Virus record (IMG/VR): IMGVR_UViG_3300031803_000157
Location: 1 to 50,062 of that record
Reading direction: 5' to 3' (one strand)
Length of the DNA stretch: 50,062 bases
DNA from: a virus
Shown: positions 1 to 9,400 of the stretch, piece by piece
Numbering within the stretch: position 1 is the first letter of the stretch
How the letters are laid out: every line of letters starts with the position of its first letter
Made by a program: the position numbers and the translations under genes
Notes under the pieces: generated by a model
Database searches by the model: none
The model's input: only the letters and a program-made list of their open reading frames with translations
Told to the model about the DNA's origin: nothing

Positions 1-2280
1 TTCTTCTGTTGGAAGAACTGGGTCATCTGAAGGAAATCCTTGTTTAATTCTAATCAGTCCATCATCATTAATTACTAATCTATCTCTTCGTGGGAGATAG
101 TAATCATAAGAAACAGAAATATTGGAGCCAGGCAGTGGTAAATATGTGCCGACTGCGTAATCGTCTACCGATGCTCTAAAGTCTATTGTATCAGCAAGAT
201 TACGGGATTTCGTTTGTGAATCACGATAGCCTGGAACATCATCGTAAATAATACCAGCATCAGTAAATGAGTTAACCGCAAAATAGTTTGCAGTCGTAAT
301 ATTACCGAAAGTATATGATTTGTATGTTACTGTATAAGTACCTGGCTGACTTGGATTGACTTCATCATTCCAAGTGAATGTAGCATCATTAAAAGTCGAA
401 TCGGTATCACCACTGTGGGCATAAAATGAATCTATAACTTCTGTAGTATCAGGCGCAATAATAGAAGTAACTTCTGTTACCGCGTGGGGCAAGGTTAATG
501 TTTCATCTGTAAGAGTAAAATCACCTGTAGTTGTATCGTGAGATAGGGCTCTCCAGTTAGCATTAGACATATACATATCTGCCATAATAATGATATTATG
601 TCCACTTAGATTTGTAGAAACCGCTCCTGAAACTTGGTCTATAATAGTAATGAGAGCAGTTGTATTTCCTGACAAGTCAGCAGTCCAAGTATCGCCAGCG
701 GCGACAGTTCCGTTCTGTGGTATAACTGATTGAGAGAATTCATCCCAAATATATAGGATTCTTTCCCAGTGCATATCGTTGAAAACAGCAGGCACTGAAG
801 CAACACCACCAGATAGTGATGCTGTAGAGTTCTTTTGTGTTGAAAATGTTACCTGACCAAGAGATAGTGATGCGGTGACTGAGTGAATCTCAAACATCCA
901 AGGATAATTAACGCCCTTTTTGACAGCGGAACCAGTAGGACGATAAATTTTTGCGTATGTCGCCACGTCCGCTTCTGAAACAATATATCGTGCAGGTGCA
1001 ATCGCATCAAGACCAATTTCATTCTCGACATATATTCTGTACATATTGCCGAATTGAGTAACGTGGGTAACACGTTTTCTTTCGCCAATAGTATTTGGAG
1101 TTGTATTAGCAGATGTATGATTTTCATCTGTTACAAATATAACATATTCTTTGTTTACGACATTAAAAACGCCGTTGATATCGTATACATTTTCTATTTC
1201 AAAGTATGGTCCGAATTCAGGAACGATATGGTCATTTGCTACGTGACGGGTTGACCTTGCCCGGTCTGCTTCAACTGATATGGGAACTAAAAGTTCGTGT
1301 TCATATCCGTTGATGTATGCTTTGGAAGGGTCTACTTTAATTTTATAATGGTCAGCGGTAGAACCTTCTTTAAATTCGATTGGGAATGGATTTAGTGTAT
1401 AGTTGCCAGATTCATCATAAGTTCTCTGAGCCATCTCATTGCTGAGAAGAGAATAATCAGTCGATTCATATTTTGTGGTGACGATTCCATTTTCTACATC
1501 CATCAACCATAACCACTTATTAGCCTCACCAGAATCTGCCTCTTTAACAAGAGATAAAGTTATCTGATATCTGTCCCCGCCGGGTGCGTTCTGATTATAG
1601 AAACCAGAAGCAGGGTCGAGAAGTCTTGGGTCAGTCACTGACTGAACAATAACTTCTTCAATATCAAATCCAACTTTTGTGGTTGGTGTTGCGTTAACTG
1701 GGTCTAAGAAAATAGTTTGTGCTAGAACTGGAACAAAGAAATCATCAAGCCAGTAAACACCATTCTCAACTCTCGCCTCTAATGCTTGTCCTGTACCAAC
1801 TATGACTCCTGCTTTATAAAGTTGAGTGGGGTCATACCAAGAGTTGTCAATACAACTTCCATCGGGGGCAAAGCCACCATCGCAAACTGTATCGTATGTA
1901 AATAAATTTTCGTTTGAAAGAAATTGTCCAGAAAGGATTCTGTAATAATAGACGGGCTGTGTTTCATCATCGTGGAGTTGCGTAACAACAGCAACAGCGT
2001 TTGATGTTTCACCATAAACAACACGATTTAACCAAGTAGTATCAGCGGTTGCGAGTTGTATCCACTCTCTTTTGCCGAGACTAACTTCACCTCCAACAAC
2101 GGGAGTACCATTTAACCAAATATGGTTCGCCGAAGCAGACATCTGCTCCTGAAGAATAGATTGTATCTGTGTTAATTCTCTGGCTTGTACGGCACGACCA
2201 GGATTAAATAATATCCTTAAAAATCTATCTTCAACAGTGAAGTCATCATAGTATGGAGATGTGTTAAAATTATATGCCAT
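1..2280 (-). CDS. DUF4815-type virion structural protein (C-terminus beyond window)
   Basis: An open minus-strand frame runs from ATG at 2280 to the left edge, about 760 codons with no stop, so the C-terminus is missing. The start reads MAYNFNTSPYYDDF, followed by FLRILFNPGRAVQARELTQ and a ...DHI/NHIWLNGTPVVGG-like stretch. This N-terminal pattern is typical of DUF4815 structural proteins of marine T4-like phages, which are usually placed at the baseplate or tail fibre. A second recognisable piece is DPSKAYINGYEHEL near residue 315. It lies just downstream of gene 8, where T4 carries genes 9-12 for fibre attachment and short tail fibres, so a baseplate-periphery or fibre-network role is inferred. 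The rest is beta-rich and Thr/Asn/Asp-rich. The exact role is unknown. Confidence 0.75.
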   Translation of the reverse strand, partial: MAYNFNTSPYYDDFTVEDRFLRILFNPGRAVQARELTQIQSILQEQMSASANHIWLNGTPVVGGEVSLGKREWIQLATADTTWLNRVVYGETSNAVAVVTQLHDDETQPVYYYRILSGQFLSNENLFTYDTVCDGGFAPDGSCIDNSWYDPTQLYKAGVIVGTGQALEARVENGVYWLDDFFVPVLAQTIFLDPVNATPTTKVGFDIEEVIVQSVTDPRLLDPASGFYNQNAPGGDRYQITLSLVKEADSGEANKWLWLMDVENGIVTTKYESTDYSLLSNEMAQRTYDESGNYTLNPFPIEFKEGSTADHYKIKVDPSKAYINGYEHELLVPISVEADRARSTRHVANDHIVPEFGPYFEIENVYDINGVFNVVNKEYVIFVTDENHTSANTTPNTIGERKRVTHVTQFGNMYRIYVENEIGLDAIAPARYIVSEADVATYAKIYRPTGSAVKKGVNYPWMFEIHSVTASLSLGQVTFSTQKNSTASLSGGVASVPAVFNDMHWERILYIWDEFSQSVIPQNGTVAAGDTWTADLSGNTTALITIIDQVSGAVSTNLSGHNIIIMADMYMSNANWRALSHDTTTGDFTLTDETLTLPHAVTEVTSIIAPDTTEVIDSFYAHSGDTDSTFNDATFTWNDEVNPSQPGTYTVTYKSYTFGNITTANYFAVNSFTDAGIIYDDVPGYRDSQTKSRNLADTIDFRASVDDYAVGTYLPLPGSNISVSYDYYLPRRDRLVINDDGLIRIKQGFPSDDPVLPTEE

Positions 2281-2365
2281 TCGTATTTATCCTAAAAAAG
2301 TTCCTGTTGTCATCCTTGAAACACCCTTCACAAAAGAAAGGAAATTCATTAACTCTAAAACCGAC

Positions 2366-3376
2366 TTAGAATTCAACTACGAGTTTTAAATCTTCAATCT
2401 GGTCAGAGGCACGAGTAATCGCACGGCGATTCTCAAGATAAATTAACTGTCCACTATCTGCTTCTAGACTCACATTTGCATCGGCATATACGGCCGCTTG
2501 GGCCTTCGTTCCACCTCCAGCAAGTTCAGGGTTACGCAATAGACCAATCTGCCTAAAGTCATCGTTCTCTGGGAAACCATCTGAAGTTTCCAATCTAACG
2601 TGAATTAGTCCGTGATGGGTTTTTGCTGTAAAGATTGAATCAACATCGCCAAAATCCATTTGTTCTGAACCCGCTAATACGGCTGTACCTGATATAACAG
2701 GCATCCAGTCATTAGTTGTCGAGTTAATGATATCGTTCAATTCCAATTTGTATAGGAATGTCCATACATAGTTGTCAGACGTTGTTATTGGTAGAGCAAC
2801 AAGTCCCGCAACATCTCCTGTAAAGCCAGTTGGCTCTTCAGAAGCACCAGTAGGTAGCCATAAACCACCGACAGTACCTTCACACGTTGTTCGTGAAACA
2901 GCAGTTCCACCGTCAAAAATACCACCAACATAGCATTTGCCACCAGATGGTTCGCCTGTACACGAATATACACGATATTCGGAATTCATTACTGTAGAGT
3001 GATACCCTACTTTAGATACGAATGAACGTCCTGGTTCAGCAATTCCCGTTATGCCGCCAGCGGCATCTCCGTCAAATGCGATAGTATCGCCAACTTCCCA
3101 GTCAATACGTGGTAGCACCGGGGAAATATCATCGTTCTGTATTCGCTTGGTACCAACAATGTCGGTCCAATACTGACTTTCGTGTTCATCTAGAGGGTCA
3201 GGTAGTGTAAAGTTACCTGAACTTTCGTCATTTCCCTGTGCATCATCCGGCCAAGCATCAGAACGTCCAAAGCCAAGATACAGGTAGTTATCGTCAACAG
3301 AACCAGTAGTTTTGAACTGGTCGATAAAAACCATCAAGTTCTGAGTTCTGAATTTACTGGTTACAATTGCACCCAT
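2366..3376 (-). CDS. 8: Baseplate wedge protein gp8
   Basis: 336 aa, close to T4 gp8 (334 aa). The N-terminus AIVTSKFRTQNLM and the C-terminus with IYLENRRAITRASDQ match T4 gp8 (AIVTSKFRTEKML; IYMENRPPIIMAMDQ) closely enough to recognise by eye. FRQIGLLRNP corresponds to the T4 FRQISIITNP segment. gp8 is a dimeric wedge component that joins gp10, gp7, gp6 and gp53 in the contractile-tail baseplate. A cysteine cluster with a C..TVGGLW ending lies around residues 138-180, where T4 gp8 also has a C...GGKW segment. It is the first gene after a perfect late promoter box at 3423-3430 and follows the giant gene 7-slot protein. Confidence 0.93.
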   Translation of the reverse strand: MGAIVTSKFRTQNLMVFIDQFKTTGSVDDNYLYLGFGRSDAWPDDAQGNDESSGNFTLPDPLDEHESQYWTDIVGTKRIQNDDISPVLPRIDWEVGDTIAFDGDAAGGITGIAEPGRSFVSKVGYHSTVMNSEYRVYSCTGEPSGGKCYVGGIFDGGTAVSRTTCEGTVGGLWLPTGASEEPTGFTGDVAGLVALPITTSDNYVWTFLYKLELNDIINSTTNDWMPVISGTAVLAGSEQMDFGDVDSIFTAKTHHGLIHVRLETSDGFPENDDFRQIGLLRNPELAGGGTKAQAAVYADANVSLEADSGQLIYLENRRAITRASDQIEDLKLVVEF

Positions 3377-3422
3377 TTTGATTACTCCTTAAATTTGTAA
3401 TTTGATTATCTTTAATCAGAAC

Positions 3423-3430
3423 TATTTATA
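3423..3430 (-). promoter_or_regulatory. T4-type late promoter box, gene 8
   Basis: The minus strand reads TATAAATA, the exact T4 late -10 consensus, 47 nt upstream of the gene 8 ATG and in the gap after the stop of the gene 7-slot ORF coming from the right. It fits late expression of gene 8 and the following DUF4815 gene. Confidence 0.75.
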
Positions 3431-3459
3431 CGTTTTATTGATTAAATTTTACCATTGTT

Positions 3460-6400
3460 CTATGATGGGTCCTTCGGCCATACATTACTCTCATCAATGA
3501 TAGTAGTATGCTCGTGGTCTCCTAACCCACCGCCTGCGGTGCTTTGTGTCCATTCACCGCCTTGCTGTACGCTACCTGTATAGGATATCAGGTTATGATT
3601 ATCATAATCACTGGTCTGTGATACGATATTATAAGTCGAGCCATCCCACTCAAGAACTAATTCGTGAGTATATTGTGCCGCGTGAGTGGTATCTCTTTGT
3701 GGTGTAGTTATAAATGTGCCTGTTAATAAAGACACATAATCTGGAACATCTAGCCAATAGTCGTGGTCGTGATAACCACCACTTAATAGAAAAGTATGAA
3801 CAGTTGTTCCAGTACCAGCAATAATGTCATATTGGCTGATTCCATCTACAACAAATGTCCCATCTTGGCCCATATTTGGATTGAATTTAATCGTATATCC
3901 GTGGTAATGACTATCTGAACCATTCGGTGAATCAAAGAATATGAAGCCATAGTTAGCGTCTTGGGCATTAATTAGTTCATTTGCCTGACCAAGAGTGACA
4001 GGTTCACACATTCTACCAGCAAATGCACCCGCTGTATCAAGAGTACATCCCGTAAATAATAGATGGTCGTGGCTTCCTTCACCCTCAATAAAGGATGGCT
4101 GAATCCAAACTATCGGCGGATTATTCGCTTGAAGAATACTATTAATCCACGTCTTTCTTTCTGACAAATCTTCTATCGTCTCCGCCGTGGTAGACGTAGT
4201 AACATCATACGTAATTACTGGGTCACCGACAACAACTTGGTCAGTACCATCCGAATAGAAGGTCGTTGTAGTTGTGGTCGTAGTAACCTGTATAGTCGTT
4301 GTCTCAACTGTTGTGACCAAATCACTATACGTTGTTATTATAGTTGTATCGCCTGGGTCAGGTGTATCAGGATATGTGGTCGTAACTGGCGATAATTCTG
4401 TAGAAGTAACTTCTGTAGTAATATTCGGTGCAGAATTAAGGACCTCATCACTCGTTTCTATCTTCGTTACGTATATGCTACCACCTTCTTGCTGTGGTGT
4501 AACTTCGAGATTTGGATTCCAGTCAATTGTTAAGTTATGCCAGTGGAGCCCTTCTGAAAGATTCTCTACTACAGACACATAATATTTTGATGGGTCTTGC
4601 AGAACATCTTCAATACCACCTCTAATCCAAGTTATAGAAGATTCACAATAGAATATATCATTTGGGTCATCCCATTTTATAACATATTCGTGAAAGTGAG
4701 CACCCTCAATAGAATCATAGATAATAACTGAGTCTATAACTCCGTCAATTAGTTGCATACCTTGTTCAATTGTTAGTCCATCACAATAAGCAATCTCATT
4801 ATTCCAAGCAAACGGTCCAACAAGTGTGCCGTTATGAAAGTGAGGATGAGAACCACCAGGATACGGATAACCAGGTGAACCAAAATCAGGCACTATCTCT
4901 AGTAACTCGTTAAATCCAGGTCGTGAAGAAAGATTTGAAACATTAGTTGGATGTGCGTGACTACGTGGGTCAGTATCATAGAACTGGGCGCCATCACCTG
5001 ATTCCCATTTCTCAACATCTAAAGCAACAAATGACAATAAATTATCATCGTATGTAATTTTTATTCCGTGATAATGGTCTCCGTTAGCGATAGATGAATA
5101 CATCATTACTTCGTCAACCTCACCATTAATTAAGTCTGTCGCTTGATTATCATCTAATGGCATTGCTGTCCTGCCAGTATTTACACCAATTGTATCTAAT
5201 ACTGTGTTATTAAATGCGTGTAAATGGTCTGGTTGAGAACCTGCTAGATTATCCCAATCGTGTGCGTGTGATAGAGTAATATCAGGTGCAGTATAGAGTG
5301 GTGTACCATTCCAACCCAGATGTGTTAACACACCATCCATTGTGAGTGTATGTTCGTGAGTACGTAGAACTATGTCTACTGGAGAATATTCACCTGTACT
5401 ATTTACATCCCATAATTCTTCTACTTCATCAGCAACAAATTGCTGAGAGGAAAGGTTCCACATAATTTTATACTTGTGATAATGTTCGTGTTGGCCACTA
5501 TCAGTAATGGAAGAATAAACAATAATTTCATTAACAACTCCATTTGCTAAATCTTGTGCTTGAACTCTTGTAAACGGTGTTGCTAGTCTATTTGTGTTTG
5601 GACCAAATGTATCTAGTGTTGAACTATCAAAATAATGTAGATGGGTATTTTCGCCATACTCATTCGCACCTAAAATCTGTAGAATAGGTGCAGTTTCAAT
5701 ATAGAATTCTCCTGGACCTTCTTCAGTTTCTGGTGACCAAGGTGTATCAGCACCAGTATCATATGGTTCCCATTGCTCCGTTTCTGAGTTATAGTGCCAA
5801 CCAGCAGATGAACCGATAACAATCTCTTCGTCTAAAACTGCTGACCACGAAATTATTACTGGATGAATATGTGATTGCGGGTCGTTCCATTCCCATATTG
5901 GGTAGAACGAATCCCACTCAGTCATCTCAATATCTGATATTTCAAGTGCATCAAATTGTTCTTGAATTGGGTCGTATGTTACTTGATATCCGTGAACGTG
6001 TGCCGTTTCAGAGGCAGGTATTTGTGATTGTGCAGGAGTCTCAGTTTCCGAATCGTATGTCTCTGTCAATTTGTATATAGAGGTATTGTTTGGTCCAGTA
6101 CCTTGGAAAGTGTTAATACCTACACGAGTAGAGAGATAAATCTCTCCCGCTGTATCTTCACCAATCGTTATTAACGATTTATCGTGGGTTGTAAGTGTTA
6201 CTATTTGACTGACTGGGTCCCAGAATGAAAGGGCTTTTCTTTTCCACCCTATCGCACTGCTCCAAGTCGGCTCTGAGAATGTATCGTGTCCTTCTGGATT
6301 CGTTTGCCCAATTAAGTTGAATACATTAAAAGTAGCATTCCACATAATAGTAAATGTATGTGTATAAAATTCTGCGTGAACACTATCAGACTGAACGACA

Positions 6401-9400
6401 ACTACAGTGGAACCAGGTGTCGCTTGTAAAGAGGCTACTTGTGCAGGTGTTAATTCGCAAGTGTGGCTGTGGTCAGCAATGGTGCCAGAAGCATTCGGTG
6501 TTATATCAAAAGTCGCTGTAAGTCCCTCTGGGTCCTCTTCAAGTGCATATAGATGTCCAGAAGTACCAGCCCAACCTGTACTCCAATCACCAAATATATA
6601 CTTGTCTGTCATACCAGTCAATAGAGAGCCACGATATACGTAGCCGCCTGAGATACTGATGCCAGTTCCGTGACTGTATTCGTGTATAGGATGCTTTAAA
6701 TCATTTAAATATTCTGTCGTATTAGCATATTGTTGGTCAAGTGCGATTTGGTCGATGATTGCCTGGTCTTCCTCGTAGTAGTGATATGCTTCCATCACTC
6801 TCCAACCATAGTTGCCACCGGCTTCTATGATGTTAATTTCTTCAAACTTATTTTGACCAACGTCTGCACACCATAATCTATCTTCAGTATCGAAAGAGAA
6901 GCGCCAAGGATTACGTAATCCATATGCCCATATCTCTGGTCTGAAATATACTAGACCAGTATCGCCATATAGTTTCGCATTAGCAAAAGCGAATGGGTTG
7001 TCTGCAGGGATTGTGTACGGTATTCCATTCACGGTATCTTCTGTCGGGTCTATTCTGAGAATAGTGCCGAGAAGATTAGATGGGTTCTGAGCATTACCAT
7101 AAACACCGTGTCCACCGTGTCCACCTGAGGACGATGTATCACCTGCTGAACCACCATCTCCAAGTCCAATGTATAACATTCCGTCTGGACCAAATTTAAC
7201 TTCACCACCATTATGATTCATATCTGGTTGTGGAATTGTAAGAAGAATCCTTTCAGTCGCAACATCTACACTCGCACCTGCCACATTAGCAGTAAATTCT
7301 GAGATGATAGTAGTCGAAAGTGGATAACCGTAGGCACCAGTCGCTGGTCCTTGTTCTGTCATATAAAAGACATATAACTTACCGTTATTTGCGTAATCAG
7401 GATGAAAGTCAAGACCCAAAGTGCCACGTTCATCGTAAGCACCGAATGGTCCTAATCCGATAGCGTGTTGAATAGTCGTTAAGTCAAAAAATCCTTCTGT
7501 AACACCAGTTGTTGTGTGCAATAGATAGACAAGTCCTGACTGGTCAACAATAGCAATTTTATCTGGGTCCATTGGATATGCTACAATAGTCGCAATATCT
7601 GTTACTTGGTCTGTTACAAGAACATCACCAACTAAATCGCCTGTGTCACCTGAACCAGGAACTGACTGAATAAAGTTACTTGAATATAATCTAACCCAGT
7701 CTACATCTGGATTTAATGTGTCGCTCCAAGTCTGAGTATGTTGGAATGTGAATGATGGTTCGCTCAAGAACGTAGCAAGAGTTGAGTCATCTACGGAAGT
7801 AAATACGTTTTGTGGCCATGAATTTGAGGCCCAATCACCACCGCCCATAATATTTTCGTCAACAATTAATTCTGGTCTGAAGTTGTAACATATCCAAGTT
7901 GCAACTGGTGTATAAGTAAATCCGTGAGTTAATGCGTTGCCTTGGAAATCATTGTGTGTTTCCCAATCGACATCATACGTAACCAAATATTCGTGATAGT
8001 GGGCAGTTAGAGTGCCACTGTTATCTATTGTGCCACCTTGGAAGACACCATCAATTGTATTTGGACTACCGTTATCAAGTTTACCAACGTTATCGTATAG
8101 AGTAACTGAGGCAACTACGCCATCAATTAAGTCTCTCGCCTGTTGTCTTGTAAGGCAATCAGAAGTACGACCTCTTTGTCTGTCTACAATCTGGTCTTCC
8201 TCAAACCAGTGTACGTGATTCGTAGCCTCTGGAAGGAATGCTGTCGTATGTTTACTTGCGTTGAACTCTGGAATCTCAAAGGCATTGTGACTTATTAATG
8301 CTCTTGCTTGAGTATGTGTAAGACCAGAAGCAGTTTGTTCTGTTCCGTGTACAATCAAATTTGGAATTGCTTCATCATTAAAAGCGTGGTCGTGAAATGC
8401 CGCGGTACCGACTGTCATATTTGGCAATTCAAGTCCTTTAGTAACTCTAGTTGCTACTAGAGGAGCGAATCCATTTTTTCGTCCGTGAGAGTGAATCTCG
8501 TCAGATGCCTCAAATGCTTGAATTTCAACTGAATCAATAACATCATTAGTGACACCATATACTTTCTGAACAATAGTATCTTCTCTGTTTGACTCGAAAT
8601 GACCATAAGATTTTTCTGGAGCATATTCGGCCTCAGGCATAAACGCTTCGACCCACTCGACAAGTCTGCGGAGTGCTTTGAATACCCCAAGTTCCCAAAT
8701 TTCACAGGAAATCATACGACCATCTGTCGCACTATATAAGTCATCTCTAATGACCAATTCAGTTACCGATGGCGGGAACTCTGTAATTGGAAGAACTTTA
8801 AGAAGTTTATAGAATTCAAACAATACTTTTTCTGGATAGGCATCAAGTGCTAGTTTAACATCAGAATTCAACCAAGAAATTGTATATAATTTCTCTTTAA
8901 GTGAAGTACCAATTCTTTTAGAATCGAGTTCTAAGAGAACAGATAAATGGTCACCAGGTGACGCCCAGCCTACAGGATTAACTAATGTCGCCCTATTATC
9001 TAGGGTCTGCATCATTTCTATAACATACTCTTCAAATCCCTTCTCAAGATATACCCCAAAGCCAATGTGAGCGTGGCCGAGAGTACCGTGTTGTTCTGAT
9101 TCTTGGTCCCAGATATCTATAGCAACATCAAGATAGGAGAAGATATGGATAAGAAATTTAACATAATCAGTCGGCATCTCAACAGTCATATTAACTTTAG
9201 ACTGGAATGAGAATTCAGCAAATAGTTTTAGACCAACTGGATGCACCAGTTTCTTTAAGACTTCTCGATATGATTGAATAGGAACATCAGATTTGACCAC
9301 ATAAGAGAAATCCTGATAGTAATCGTTGTCTTGTAGTTTTCTGTCAGAAGAAAGGAAGCCAGCAGAATCTAACCAATAACCATTCGTTTTCCAAACAGAA

